From JBGSUZ01 sp964404895 (GTDB taxonomy: Bacteria; Bacillota; Clostridia; Peptostreptococcales; Acidaminobacteraceae), in assembly GCA_964404895.1 (NCBI GenBank), contig CAYOLV010000002.1, positions 248,001 to 312,000 of the forward strand: DNA of 64,000 nt, in the 5' to 3' direction. The notes under the pieces are model-generated. The model did no database searches. It was not told where the DNA came from and was given only the letters and a program-made list of their open reading frames with translations. Below are positions 24,658-34,479 of the stretch, in pieces. The stretch's first letter is position 1, and each line of letters opens with the position of its first letter. The position numbers and the translations under genes were made by a program.

Positions 24658-26040
24658 TTAATTTGGAATGGTTACAATGTGTGCGCCATCTTTTATGAGT
24701 TTAACATTTTTAAGCTCATCTTTTGCGTTAAAGAAATTGCTGCCAATTTTTATTTTTACACCAGGGTAAAGCGTTGATGCCGTAACAAAAGAATCGTTCA
24801 TTTTATTAAACAACTCCAGCATTTGATTATTCTTGTCCGTCAACTCATACATAAGTGTATAACTATTATCTCTTGCAGGAATCATTTGATCCAACTTCGC
24901 TTTCATCTCTTGGTTTTCAGGTGCAGCTTGAACGTTTTTAGTGAGTAGTCTAACCAACTGATCTAGCTTAATATTTTGCTCTTTTGCTTCTTTCAGTTGT
25001 TCTGTCAAAGCTTTATACTCGTCTAAAAGAATACTGTCCATTCCCAATTTTAATGAAGTTGTAGTTCCCATCTCGCTTCCGATAATGTTGGCACGAATAG
25101 CTCTTCTGGCACAGATTTCTCCGCCAACAATCATACCTTTTCTACCAGCTGCTCTGATTTCTCCATCACACACAACGTTGCTATGCATTAAAGTATCGCA
25201 ATTAATATCACCTTTGACAATAAGATGACAATTGTTTAACGTTTGGGCTTTTAAATTTCCACCACAATAAATATTCGCTGCATCATTACCTTGTACACCA
25301 ATTGATATCGTAATATTGCCATTAGCTTTTAGATTAGCGGATTCTACAATTCCATTAATTTCCAACTCTTCACATTCAATGGAATAGCCAGTTGTTACAT
25401 TCCCATAGACTATTACCTTTCCAGTGAAAGATATATTTCCAGTTTTGACACCCACATCGGTTCTAATTTCTAAAACTTCAATAACACTGATTTTGTCTCC
25501 ATCTAACTTAATAGTACCAGTTACAGTAGAATATAGTTTTAAGCCATCTTCACTAACCTGCAGGTTTTTTCCTATTTTAAAGTTGACTGGTTTCCCAGGT
25601 TTTTGCTTAATTGTTTTTCCAGTAACTGTAGTCCCAGAGGTACCTTCAGTCGGCAAAGTCTTTTCCGCCAACAAATCTCCTTTTTGGGCAATATGAACCA
25701 TATTTAGGTTTTTAAAATCTACATTGCCATTTGCTAACATCGTTGGCTTTGTAGTATTTTCACTATCTACATACAGTGTAACTTCACCATTCTCGCCATG
25801 CACATGAGGTATACCCTTTGCAATCAACAAATTATTCGCAAGAGATGGGTTTTGGCAAATTGTATCAATTGCATCTAAGTCAATTCCAAATACTACATTT
25901 TTACTTTTTAAAAAGTCTATGACCTCTTCAGGTGTGATTTTTAAGTCCGTTCCCTCGTAAATAACAACTGTCAATCTAGCTTCATAGTAATCGCTAGATA
26001 TTTTTAGTTCAAAATCATATGGCTTGTCGTGAACTGCCAC
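24658..26040 (-). CDS. FapA family polymer-forming protein (DUF342)
   Basis: The 460-residue protein has an N-terminal FapA domain and a central parallel beta-helix region made of short repeats, for example GNISFTGKVIVYGNVTTGYS, NGNITISIGVQG and CGGNLKAQTLNNCHLIVKGD. A coiled coil of about 60 residues (LDEYKALTEQLKEAKEQN and on) follows. DUF342 proteins are common next to sigD in Clostridia and are thought to help flagellar assembly or polar organisation; the exact role is not established. The start is a GTG preceded by GGGGGTGG. Confidence 0.85.
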   Translation of the reverse strand: MAVHDKPYDFELKISSDYYEARLTVVIYEGTDLKITPEEVIDFLKSKNVVFGIDLDAIDTICQNPSLANNLLIAKGIPHVHGENGEVTLYVDSENTTKPTMLANGNVDFKNLNMVHIAQKGDLLAEKTLPTEGTSGTTVTGKTIKQKPGKPVNFKIGKNLQVSEDGLKLYSTVTGTIKLDGDKISVIEVLEIRTDVGVKTGNISFTGKVIVYGNVTTGYSIECEELEINGIVESANLKANGNITISIGVQGNDAANIYCGGNLKAQTLNNCHLIVKGDINCDTLMHSNVVCDGEIRAAGRKGMIVGGEICARRAIRANIIGSEMGTTTSLKLGMDSILLDEYKALTEQLKEAKEQNIKLDQLVRLLTKNVQAAPENQEMKAKLDQMIPARDNSYTLMYELTDKNNQMLELFNKMNDSFVTASTLYPGVKIKIGSNFFNAKDELKNVKLIKDGAHIVTIPN

Positions 26041-26058
26041 ATTTCCACCCCCATGAAA

Positions 26059-26799
26059 TTAATCATATATATGGTTCAAAGAAGACTTAAGCTTCAGGAT
26101 TGCTTTACTGTGAAGTTGAGAAATCCTAGACTCTGAAATCTCCAAAACCTCTGCAATCTCTTTATAAGTAAGTTCAGAATAATAGTATAAGCTGATAATC
26201 AGCCTCTCTCTCTCGGGTAACTGATCGATTGCGGCACCTAAAACGTTTTTCAAGTCTTGACTCATGACAGCATCTTCAGGGTTAAAATCTTCGTTTTCAG
26301 AAACTGGGTTAAACCCACTGTTTTCTGTTAATTTTTCTTCTAACGATACAATTGAAAATGTTGTAAACTCACCAAGCATTCTATTGAATTCGCTGATAGA
26401 TATGTCCATTCGATCTGCAATCATTTCGTCAGTAATATCACCAACGTTATGAGATTGCAATGTTTCTATAGCTTCTTCCATATCTTTATACTTTTGTCTG
26501 GCACTTCTTGGAATCCAATCTAATGACCTAATTTGGTCAATAATGGCGCCTCTAATTCTAATGTTGGCATAAGTTTCAAATTTAACATTTTTTTCTACGT
26601 CAAATTTTTCAATGGCGTCAATAAGGCCAATAATTCCAAAGCTTACAAGATCATCATATTCAAGTTCTCTGCTTTTAGAATTATACAGCCTACCAGCTAC
26701 GATTTTTACAAGTTCAACATAGTGGACTATCAGCGCTTCTTTTGCCCGCGCATCTTGTTTTTCTTTGTAGTTTTTCCAAAGTTGGTCAATAGCCACCAT
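26059..26799 (-). CDS. sigD: RNA polymerase sigma factor SigD/FliA (sigma-28)
   Basis: SigD directs transcription of late motility genes such as flagellin, and of autolysins in Firmicutes. Region 2 is seen in YDDLVSFGIIGLIDAIEKFD and FETYANIRIRGAIIDQIRSLDWIPRSARQ. Region 3 follows, and region 4 has LTYKEIAEVLEISESRISQLHSKAILKLK. The 246 residues match the family. The gene lies near the end of a 33-kb operon, so transcript decay or incomplete elongation could limit its level, as shown in Bacillus. A SigD-type promoter before flgB would give positive feedback. Confidence 0.96.
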   Translation of the reverse strand: MVAIDQLWKNYKEKQDARAKEALIVHYVELVKIVAGRLYNSKSRELEYDDLVSFGIIGLIDAIEKFDVEKNVKFETYANIRIRGAIIDQIRSLDWIPRSARQKYKDMEEAIETLQSHNVGDITDEMIADRMDISISEFNRMLGEFTTFSIVSLEEKLTENSGFNPVSENEDFNPEDAVMSQDLKNVLGAAIDQLPERERLIISLYYYSELTYKEIAEVLEISESRISQLHSKAILKLKSSLNHIYD

Positions 26800-26821
26800 A
26801 TCATTACCTCTTTATCAACTT

Positions 26822-27307
26822 TTACACTTCTTTTGTCCCATGCCCGATGGTTTTAATCAAAAGTGCACCAGTATCAGAATAAAATTCTATTGTCCTACCA
26901 TAATTGCCACCAGTATCATCCGCTAAAATTGGAATACTCATGTCTTTGAGAATTTTACGAACGGACTCGGCGTTGCGTTGACCTACTTTCATAGAGTCAT
27001 TTTGAGAAGTGAAGGCAAACATCTGGGCCCCACCAGCTATTTTGGCAACGAACCTTCTGCGGTTCGCTCCTGCTTTTACCATATCGTCAATAAGTTTGAC
27101 GATTGCTGTATCGGCAAATTTTGCAGTGTTTGAATTGTTCTTTATCGATTCACTCGATGGGAGCATGATATGGGCTAACCCAGATACTTTAGTACCTGGG
27201 TCATATAAGCAAATTCCGATACACGAACCCAGTCCTAAAGTCGACAAGACATCCGGAGAGCTGCAAATTTTGAGATCAGCCATTCCTACCTTGTACACTA
27301 GGCTCAT
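26822..27307 (-). CDS. cheD: Chemoreceptor glutamine deamidase CheD
   Basis: CheD deamidates receptor glutamines and stimulates CheC in the adaptation system. The catalytic Cys is in LGSCIGICLYDP and the His in GLAHIMLPSS. Then come KIAGGAQMF and AESVRKIL and DDTGGNYGRTIEFYSDTG, all family hallmarks. The length of 161 residues is typical. It overlaps the cheC stop codon by 4 bp, which fits their physical partnership. Confidence 0.96.
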   Translation of the reverse strand: MSLVYKVGMADLKICSSPDVLSTLGLGSCIGICLYDPGTKVSGLAHIMLPSSESIKNNSNTAKFADTAIVKLIDDMVKAGANRRRFVAKIAGGAQMFAFTSQNDSMKVGQRNAESVRKILKDMSIPILADDTGGNYGRTIEFYSDTGALLIKTIGHGTKEV

Positions 27308-27921
27308 AGACTCACGCCCAAACTTTTAAATAGTGTTTCATAAGATTCTACATCTGGAATTAAGAAGAAAAATCCTTTCACTGCTTCATTTTCTTCTGGT
27401 TCAATAAATTGGTTTTCAATAATCAAAATACGATCGCCAATTTGTCCAAAATGTATTGCTGGAACACTTAATATAGCCCCCGCCATGTCGATGCACAAGG
27501 ATGGTACCGAAATATGCATGTTCAAACCGGTTAATCCCGAAAGTGAAGATACATAACTCCCTGATAATATATTTCCTATTTCTCGAAGCGCGCTGAATGT
27601 AAACTCATCCATGGTATGTTCTTCTCTTGGCATTAATAAATCAATTAGATTAAATGCACTGTCCATTTCCAAGAGGAACATAATACTTCCGTTGATGTCA
27701 CCTTCAATTTTAAAAAATATACCGCAAACTTGAGTTTCTTCTCCACCAAGTAGTTCAGGCACTTCTTTAAACTCGAGAATGGATACTTTAGGTACTTTCA
27801 TATCCACTTTTTTATCAATCATTTTTGCCAATGCCGTTGCAGCATTACCAGCTCCAATGTTTCCAATTTCCTTGAGAACATCAAGAACCAGGCCGTTCAT
27901 CTGATCAAAATACTCGCTCAT
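27304..27921 (-). CDS. cheC: CheY-P phosphatase CheC
   Basis: CheC dephosphorylates CheY-P and is activated by CheD. Both active-site helices are present: DVLKEIGNIGAGNAATAL near residue 20 and ALREIGNILSGSYVSSL near residue 115, though the second carries Ser instead of Asn at the downstream position. The first helix keeps the Glu-x2-Asn pair. The length is 205 residues. It lies between cheW and cheD with a 17-bp gap and a 4-bp overlap. Confidence 0.95.
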   Translation of the reverse strand: MSEYFDQMNGLVLDVLKEIGNIGAGNAATALAKMIDKKVDMKVPKVSILEFKEVPELLGGEETQVCGIFFKIEGDINGSIMFLLEMDSAFNLIDLLMPREEHTMDEFTFSALREIGNILSGSYVSSLSGLTGLNMHISVPSLCIDMAGAILSVPAIHFGQIGDRILIIENQFIEPEENEAVKGFFFLIPDVESYETLFKSLGVSL

Positions 27922-27938
27922 TTTAACACTCCTAGAGA

Positions 27939-28382
27939 TTATTCTTGAATGGACTCTTCAATTCCCAATGCTTTGTGTAAGTCGATTAACATAATGATTC
28001 TGCCATCATTCTTGCCAATCTCCCTAATGTAATCTGTGCCTGAATTGCCTCTGATTGAAGGGGCAGCATCAATATCTTCACGATCGAGTTTCAAAACTTC
28101 AGAAGAAGTATCCACGATCATTCCAACTTTTAACTCAGACATATTTACAATAATAATTCTAGTTTCATCATCCCTTTCACTAGGTTGAATACCAAAGCGT
28201 CTTCTCAAATCTACAACTGGTATAATTACCCCTCGTAGGTTGACGACGCCTTCAACAAAACTCTCTGAATAAGGCACACGCGTGATTGGAATTAATTTTT
28301 CAATATTTTCAACATTTTTTATGTCTATACCATAATGCTCCCCGTTTAGCTTAAAAATTACATACTCATTACTAAGACTCAT
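27939..28382 (-). CDS. cheW: Chemotaxis adaptor CheW
   Basis: CheW links chemoreceptors to CheA at the pole. The single CheW domain shows EYVIFKLNGEHYGIDIKNVENIEK, ITRVPYSESFVEGVVNLRGVIIPVVDLRRRFG and a C-terminal GRIIMLIDLHKALG. The length of 147 residues is normal. It sits between cheA and cheC. Confidence 0.96.
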   Translation of the reverse strand: MSLSNEYVIFKLNGEHYGIDIKNVENIEKLIPITRVPYSESFVEGVVNLRGVIIPVVDLRRRFGIQPSERDDETRIIIVNMSELKVGMIVDTSSEVLKLDREDIDAAPSIRGNSGTDYIREIGKNDGRIIMLIDLHKALGIEESIQE

Positions 28383-28407
28383 ATCGCTTCCTCCTCTGTC
28401 TTAACGC

Positions 28408-30483
28408 TTAGAAAAGCTGATTTGGATCAACAATCAACGCTACGCCACCATTACCAAGAATAGTCGCTCCTGCAATAACTCTTACGCCTGTAAGATACTT
28501 GCCGAGTGATTTAATAACTATTTCTTGTTGTCCAATCAAGCTGTCAACGACGAGTCCTGCTTCGGTGTCGCCTTTTTTAACAACTACGACTATTAAGTCT
28601 TCTTTGTCAACGATTTCTTCGTTGTGATATGGAACCTGCAGCACTTCATTTAAGCGAATGAGCGGCAATGTTTTATTTCTATAAAGAACCACTTCTTGAT
28701 TTTGAACCATGCTAATTGATTTTGCATTAATCGTAGTGATTTCTTTAATGTTGTTAAGAGGTAACGCATATTTTTCATTGTCAAGATTAACCATAAGCGC
28801 TTGAATAATCGCTAACGTTAATGGCAAACGAATGGTAAATTTACTGCCATGACCAAGTGTTGTCTTAACTTCCACCGTACCATTAAGGGACTCAATCTTG
28901 GTTTTAACTACATCCAGACCAACGCCTCTGCCTGATAAATCCGTAATGACTTCAGCTGTACTGAACCCTGGTTTGAAGAGCAAATTGACAATTTCTTGAT
29001 GAGGCATATTTTCCGCTTCTTTTTGCGTGACAACACCTTTAGATATTGCTTTTGCAAGTACTTTCTCCGCATTAATGCCAGCGCCGTCATCTTCAACTTC
29101 AATGACAACTGTATTACCATCAGGATATGCGCGAAGGGCAACAGTTCCATGCTCCGGCTTACCAGCAGCTAGTCTTATTTCTGGCGACTCGATTCCATGG
29201 TCGATTGAATTACGGATTAAGTGAATGAGTGGATCCCCAATTTCGTCAATAACCGTTCTGTCAACTTCAGTTTCTTCGCCTGACATTAACAACTTAATGC
29301 TCTTTCCAAGGTCTTTTGAAAGGTCTCTGACCATTCTTGGGAAACGATTGAATGTTCTTTCAACTGGAACCATTCTGACTTTCATGACGGCGTCATGAAG
29401 GCTTGTAGTAATTCTTTCTAAATATTCAATTGCTTCGCCCATATTTTGTTTAGAGCTTGTGCTGCCATTATCTTCTAATCTTGTTTTAATAATGATCAGT
29501 TCGCTGACTAAATTCATTAAATTATCTAAACGATCAATATCGACTCTGACTGTTTTTGCAGTCTTTCCTTTGTCGCCTTTATCTTCTTTCTTATCAGCTT
29601 TTGTAGCTACTTGAGGTATATCACTGCCTCGCTCGACAACCGCTTCATGCTCTTCGTAAAGAGGTACTTCTTTATCTTCAACTGGACGTTCACTGAATAC
29701 AACCAGTTCCGTGATAACGCGGTCCACCTCAGAAATTCTCATAATTTCATTTTCAGTTGTCTTTTCATCTAATTTAGTAACATAAAGAACTTCAAAAGAT
29801 TCATCGAATTTTTCATCTTCGATTTCTTCAGCAATTGGGTAAGAACCAATGACTTCCCCAAATTGCTCTAATGTGTTGAAGACAATAAAAGCTCTCGCTG
29901 CTTTTAACATACAGCTACTGCTTAAAACTATTTTAACCTTAATAGCATTAAGACCTATTTCATTTGCCTTTTGAATAACATGTTCTTGGGCTTGACCCAC
30001 CTCAATATTAAAATCATTTAGATCTGTTGAAGCAGCTGCCTGAGGTTTTGCTTCAACAGTTTTAGGCGCCTCAGTTACAGAGCCACCAGAAGACATACCT
30101 TTTGTGTTAATAATCTGAACTAGCTTATTGACTAGTGCAGATGAGTCGTTGGAATTCTCAGCACCGTTATTTTCAATTGAGGTGATTTGATTTTCTAACG
30201 TATCAAAGCACTCAAATATAACATCGATAATAACGGATGTTACTGGAATTTCCTTATTTCTTACTAGATGAAGTACATTCTCCATCTCATGGGTCAACGT
30301 AGCGACTTTTGTAAATCCCATTGTTCCTGACATACCTTTAATAGTATGGGCTATTCTGAAAATTTCATTAATTAAATTGAGATCTTCAGGTGTTTTTTCC
30401 AATTCTAATAAAATCTCGTTCATATGTTGCAAATGTTCTTTTGACTCATCCATGAATATTTCTAAATATTGACTCATATCCAT
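28408..30483 (-). CDS. cheA: Chemotaxis histidine kinase CheA
   Basis: CheA phosphorylates CheY and CheB. The P1 domain has the phosphorylated His46 in RIAHTIKGMSG. The P2 response-regulator-binding domain follows (about 160-265). P3 dimerisation begins at VRVDIDRLDNLMNLVSELI. The P4 kinase has LIHLIRNSIDHGIE (N box), VEDDGAGI, FKPGFSTAEVITDLSGRGVGLDVV and GHGSKFTIRLPLTLAI. P5 is CheW-like. The length of 691 residues is typical. It is tightly packed with cheB (4-bp gap). Confidence 0.97.
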   Translation of the reverse strand: MDMSQYLEIFMDESKEHLQHMNEILLELEKTPEDLNLINEIFRIAHTIKGMSGTMGFTKVATLTHEMENVLHLVRNKEIPVTSVIIDVIFECFDTLENQITSIENNGAENSNDSSALVNKLVQIINTKGMSSGGSVTEAPKTVEAKPQAAASTDLNDFNIEVGQAQEHVIQKANEIGLNAIKVKIVLSSSCMLKAARAFIVFNTLEQFGEVIGSYPIAEEIEDEKFDESFEVLYVTKLDEKTTENEIMRISEVDRVITELVVFSERPVEDKEVPLYEEHEAVVERGSDIPQVATKADKKEDKGDKGKTAKTVRVDIDRLDNLMNLVSELIIIKTRLEDNGSTSSKQNMGEAIEYLERITTSLHDAVMKVRMVPVERTFNRFPRMVRDLSKDLGKSIKLLMSGEETEVDRTVIDEIGDPLIHLIRNSIDHGIESPEIRLAAGKPEHGTVALRAYPDGNTVVIEVEDDGAGINAEKVLAKAISKGVVTQKEAENMPHQEIVNLLFKPGFSTAEVITDLSGRGVGLDVVKTKIESLNGTVEVKTTLGHGSKFTIRLPLTLAIIQALMVNLDNEKYALPLNNIKEITTINAKSISMVQNQEVVLYRNKTLPLIRLNEVLQVPYHNEEIVDKEDLIVVVVKKGDTEAGLVVDSLIGQQEIVIKSLGKYLTGVRVIAGATILGNGGVALIVDPNQLF

Positions 30484-30487
30484 AAAA

Positions 30488-31609
30488 CTACACCCCCACG
30501 GCTCTGACTATTTCATTTGCTATATCTGTTAATGTAACCACTCTATCAACACAACCAAGCTGAATTGTCGACTTTGGCATTCCAAATACGACACAGGATT
30601 CTTCGTCTTGTGCAATGACGAAGCCTTTATTTTCATTCTTAACTCGCGCTAATCCTTTGGCACCATCTGCACCCATACCTGTCATAATAACGCCAACAAC
30701 ATTGTTTATTTTTAAGTCGGCAATCGAATACATCATTGCATCAACAGAGGGTCGATGCCCTGACACTAAGTCATCCTGTGAGAGCTGTATGACATAATCT
30801 TGTCCAGTTTTCTTAAGCTTTAAATGGAAATCGCCGGGAGCAATATATGCCCAGCCAGGTTTTAAAACATCTCCATGTTCTGCTTCTTTTACATTTATCT
30901 CTGACAAAGTATTCATTCTTTCTGCTAAAGATTTTGTAAAACCTGGTGGCATGTGTTGAACCACGATAAAACTGGCGTTAACGTTGCCTGGAATCTTTGG
31001 TATTACAGATTGTAGGGCTCTTGGACCACCAGTAGATGTTCCAATTGCCACAATTTTATCTATCCGATTTCCTCCAATACCCCGTCGATTTGTTAGATCT
31101 GCGTTAAAAGAACTTGCCTCTGTCATAGGTCTCGTATTAGATTTCGTCGTGTAGTCCTCTTTTTCCTTCTTAATCTCAGGTATTTTTTTACTAATGTTTT
31201 TAGGTTTCATGGAAATTTTAGATGCCATAAGTATTTTTGAGATCAATTCATTCTTTACATCGTCGGTATTAATCTTGAAAACGCTGGAGGGTTTAGTGAT
31301 GAAATCCACTGCACCAAGCTCCAAAGACCTAATGGTTGCATCCGCGCCTTCTTTTGTCAAACTGCTTAGCATGATTACAGGAAGTGGTGTGCTGTCCATG
31401 ACCTTTTCAAGCGCCGTAAGTCCATCCATAATTGGCATTTCAATATCCAGTGTTACGACATCTGGTTTGAGAATTTTGATCTTTTCAATTGCTTCTTGAC
31501 CATTCTTTGCCGTATCTACAACTTCAATGTCTTTTTGCAAATGAACCATATCTGTGATGACCTTCCTCATAAATGCTGAGTCGTCAACAACTAATACGCG
31601 AATTTTCAT
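30488..31609 (-). CDS. cheB: Chemoreceptor methylesterase CheB
   Basis: CheB removes methyl groups from receptors and deamidates glutamines. The receiver domain (1 to about 120) has the acidic pair DD at 9-10 and the phosphorylation site Asp55 in TLDIEMPIMDG. The C-terminal esterase has the catalytic Ser in AIGTSTGGPRAL, His in VVQHMPPGFT and Asp in MTGMGADGAKG. The length is 373 residues. The partner methyltransferase CheR is not in this window. Confidence 0.97.
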   Translation of the reverse strand: MKIRVLVVDDSAFMRKVITDMVHLQKDIEVVDTAKNGQEAIEKIKILKPDVVTLDIEMPIMDGLTALEKVMDSTPLPVIMLSSLTKEGADATIRSLELGAVDFITKPSSVFKINTDDVKNELISKILMASKISMKPKNISKKIPEIKKEKEDYTTKSNTRPMTEASSFNADLTNRRGIGGNRIDKIVAIGTSTGGPRALQSVIPKIPGNVNASFIVVQHMPPGFTKSLAERMNTLSEINVKEAEHGDVLKPGWAYIAPGDFHLKLKKTGQDYVIQLSQDDLVSGHRPSVDAMMYSIADLKINNVVGVIMTGMGADGAKGLARVKNENKGFVIAQDEESCVVFGMPKSTIQLGCVDRVVTLTDIANEIVRAVGV

Positions 31610-31615
31610 AATTGA

Positions 31616-32377
31616 TCAACCCTTCTTCATAAGATTTCTCTGCTTCTTGAAAATGTAACCAATGAGCCTGGTTCTTGAATTTTCGTCCATTTCAGTGAAT
31701 TTGATACCAATTTCATAAGGTAATACACTGTCAAAACTTTGTGACACTCGAATAATTTCTCCTACAAAGAACACGGTAAAATCCTCTAAGTGCAATTCAC
31801 CCTTAACCAATTCAAATAAGTCCAGAGGCTCTTTTGAGAAACCTCTAACACCACCACCACTAATATCTCTCGACTCAATTTTTATGTACTGAAAGAGGTC
31901 TGGAGGATCTACGACGATGATATCTTTGTTATTTTTATACTTTTCTTTTTGAGCCTCATACTGCTTCGTCAACTTTTCAACAACATCCTCTGGAAGGGGT
32001 TTATTTAGCCTGAACATTTTTAACTCTTCAAAGAATGGTACTCTGTAAAAATTCCTGCGTTGAGACTTTTTAATGCCTGATACAACGGTTAGAACAAGAA
32101 TATGAAGCTTATCATCCACATAACGATTTGAGATAACAGCCTCAAATTCAAATCTACCAACTTCCTTGACGGTATAAATTACAACCAACCTTAAGTCTTT
32201 CTCAAGAGGTAGTAATTTTCCATTGTAGATAGGCATGAGAATCTGAATTTCGTTATCAGAAATACGTTGATGAATATTGGATTTTAATGTTAATGTCATT
32301 TGAGATTTTGTCATGATTGCCAAGTCTATAGGCAACCCCGCCTCAATCTCAACCGGCAGCTTTTCCAAAACAATCAC
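31616..32377 (-). CDS. PilZ domain c-di-GMP-binding flagellar brake protein (YcgR/MotI-like)
   Basis: An N-terminal YcgR-like beta domain is followed by a PilZ domain. The c-di-GMP-binding motifs are present: RRNFYRVPFF (RxxxR, about residue 100) and SRDISGGGVRGF (D/NxSxxG, about 175). YcgR, DgrA and MotI proteins slow or disengage the flagellar motor when c-di-GMP is high. Location between cheB and flhG inside the fla/che operon supports a motility role. The frame opens with GTG at 32377; a TTG at 32368 with AGGTGA upstream is a possible alternative start. Confidence 0.88.
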   Translation of the reverse strand: MIVLEKLPVEIEAGLPIDLAIMTKSQMTLTLKSNIHQRISDNEIQILMPIYNGKLLPLEKDLRLVVIYTVKEVGRFEFEAVISNRYVDDKLHILVLTVVSGIKKSQRRNFYRVPFFEELKMFRLNKPLPEDVVEKLTKQYEAQKEKYKNNKDIIVVDPPDLFQYIKIESRDISGGGVRGFSKEPLDLFELVKGELHLEDFTVFFVGEIIRVSQSFDSVLPYEIGIKFTEMDENSRTRLIGYIFKKQRNLMKKG

Positions 32378-32381
32378 CTAC

Positions 32382-33254
32382 CTATACATTTGCAAATAAT
32401 TTATTGATAAAATTTTTGAAGGTGTTAGGTTCTGGACTGAATACGCCGTTATTCTCAATATTATAGGCAATCATCTCTATACCTTTGCTTGCCAAAGAAT
32501 TAGGATATGCAAGCATCACAGGTGTTTGAATTTTAACTGATTTCTTCACGCTGCTGTCTTCATAAATAAATCCTAACTGCTCAATCTCTGAGTTTAAAAA
32601 TCTCTTGGCGGCTAGATGAATTTTATTAAATACTTCATACCCTTCTTTATTGGAATCTACACGATTTACAACGATTCTCAAATTTTTATCCATTTGATGA
32701 ATGTTTTTAATCAATGCATATGCATCTGTAATGGATGTTGGATCTGGAGTCACAACCAATATCACGTCATGAGCAGCTTCTACAAAGGAAATTACAGAAT
32801 CACTGAGCCCTGCTCCAGTATCAATTAAGATGTAATCCGAACGTTCATTTAGAACTTGTAAACCTTCAATCAACCGATTTAATTTGTCTTTGGTTAAGTT
32901 AGCCATTTCTAAAAGACCTGAACCGCCTGAAATAATATTTAAGCCATAGGGTCCTTCAACAATAATTTCCTCGATTGTCTTTTCTAATCTTAAAACGTGA
33001 TTGAGATTATACTTTGGAACCAAGTCCATTAAAACGTCTACGTTGGCAAGACCTAAGTCAGCATCTATCAACGAAACTCTTCTGCCAAGTTTTGCCAAAG
33101 CAATTGCAAGATTAACGCTGAAATTTGTCTTTCCAACGCCACCTTTACCACTGGAGATGGTTATAATTTTAGCGTCTTTAGGTGTTAAATTGGTTTCTTT
33201 AGGACTAACATGTGCCAGATTGATGTATTTTCTTAAGTTCTGTGCCTGATCCAT
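32382..33254 (-). CDS. flhG: MinD-like ATPase FlhG (YlxH), flagellar number and placement
   Basis: FlhG is a ParA/MinD-type ATPase that stimulates FlhF GTPase and sets flagellar number and site. The deviant Walker A is SSGKGGVGKTNFSVNLA. Switch and Walker B are seen in LIDADLGLANVDVLMDL and YILIDTGAGLS. An N-terminal DQAQNLR activator helix is present. The frame opens with GTG at 33263, but the ATG at 33254 is preceded by GTGGGTGA and is the better start. It is directly downstream of flhF. Confidence 0.94.
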   Translation of the reverse strand: MDQAQNLRKYINLAHVSPKETNLTPKDAKIITISSGKGGVGKTNFSVNLAIALAKLGRRVSLIDADLGLANVDVLMDLVPKYNLNHVLRLEKTIEEIIVEGPYGLNIISGGSGLLEMANLTKDKLNRLIEGLQVLNERSDYILIDTGAGLSDSVISFVEAAHDVILVVTPDPTSITDAYALIKNIHQMDKNLRIVVNRVDSNKEGYEVFNKIHLAAKRFLNSEIEQLGFIYEDSSVKKSVKIQTPVMLAYPNSLASKGIEMIAYNIENNGVFSPEPNTFKNFINKLFANV

Positions 33255-33255
33255 A

Positions 33256-34479
33256 CTAATCACCCACTATATAATTGACAATCTTGTCAAGATTAGCAAT
33301 TTCAATGTCATCAGGGACACTTTGCCCTATTGTGAAGTACGAAAGAGATTTGTTAGTCATCATTCTGGCATTTAAAACATTTCCTAAAGAACTAGATTCA
33401 TCTAATTTTGTAAATAGAAGTTTATAGTCCGCTAAAAAACTATAGGCCTCCAATATTTTACTAATTTCTTTATACCCTGTTGTGAGGCTGATTACTAAAA
33501 ATATTTCTGGATTTTCAACATATTCGAGCAAAGCAGCTACATCTGATTCGAATTCTCTAGAATTTTGGCTTCGCCCAGCAGTATCGATTAGAATGTAATC
33601 TCGATCCATATATTTATTGAGAGTACTCGGAAGTTCGTCTGCATCATAAATAACTGTCAGCGGAATGCCTAAAATCTCACTGTAGGTCTTCAATTGATCG
33701 ACTGCAGCAATCCTATAAGTATCCGATGTGATTAATCCGATTTTCTTGTTTTCCATAAGCGAAAGTTTTGCTGCTAGCTTCGCCAATGTTGTTGTCTTTC
33801 CCACTCCTGTCGGTCCTACAAACAAGCATACTTTTGGCTTTGCATCGGTTTTTTCAATAGTGTAAGGCTTCCCTAAAAGTTTTTGAATAACTTGCTTCAG
33901 AGATTTAGGAATATCTTCTGGAATTTCTCCATTATAAAATAAAATTTCAGCAATTTTCTCAGCGTGACTTTTTTCTACATCTCGTTCTATCAGCCATTGC
34001 TTGACTTGTTCAATTGGTGTGATTTCTACTACAGCCTCTGTAGCTGCTTTTAATTCATCTTGGCGACTTATGCCAACAAAAGGATTTTCCCTTCCATCAA
34101 TAAACTGTGGGGAACGTTCTTCATTGTTATTATGACTCACCAATTGATTAACCATTTGCTTCAGTTCGTTCAAGTCTCTATTCAACTGACTGAACTCTGA
34201 ATGCTTCTGATTTTCCGTGGTCTGAGTTTTTACCTGCATGTAGGTATCTATGACCGATTTATCTCGACCAGAAGATTCAAATTGGGCTTCAGAAGCTTTT
34301 AACTGTACTTGTTCTTCAATAGCAGCCAATACTTCAAACTTTGATTTTCCGAATATTCCAAAAAATCCACTGGTCTTCACTTTACGACTGCTGAGTATAA
34401 TGGCATCTTTACCAAGCTCATTTTTAATCATAATCATCGCTTCGTTCATGTCATTTACTAAATAACGTTTAACTTTCAC
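33256..34479 (-). CDS. flhF: Signal-recognition-type GTPase FlhF
   Basis: FlhF is an SRP-family GTPase that fixes the site of flagellar assembly. The N-terminal basic B domain (MKVKRYLVNDMNEAMIMIKNELG) is followed by a variable linker (about 70-150), an N domain and the G domain. The latter carries FVGPTGVGKTTTLAKLAAKL (about residue 225), DTYRIAAVDQL, LIDTAGRSQ and LFTKLDES. The length of 407 residues is typical. It overlaps flhA by one base. Confidence 0.95.
   Translation of the reverse strand: MKVKRYLVNDMNEAMIMIKNELGKDAIILSSRKVKTSGFFGIFGKSKFEVLAAIEEQVQLKASEAQFESSGRDKSVIDTYMQVKTQTTENQKHSEFSQLNRDLNELKQMVNQLVSHNNNEERSPQFIDGRENPFVGISRQDELKAATEAVVEITPIEQVKQWLIERDVEKSHAEKIAEILFYNGEIPEDIPKSLKQVIQKLLGKPYTIEKTDAKPKVCLFVGPTGVGKTTTLAKLAAKLSLMENKKIGLITSDTYRIAAVDQLKTYSEILGIPLTVIYDADELPSTLNKYMDRDYILIDTAGRSQNSREFESDVAALLEYVENPEIFLVISLTTGYKEISKILEAYSFLADYKLLFTKLDESSSLGNVLNARMMTNKSLSYFTIGQSVPDDIEIANLDKIVNYIVGD

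Noticed and set aside
27304..27307. Frameshift between cheC and cheD
   Set aside because: The 4-bp overlap is a normal coupled start; both proteins are full length.
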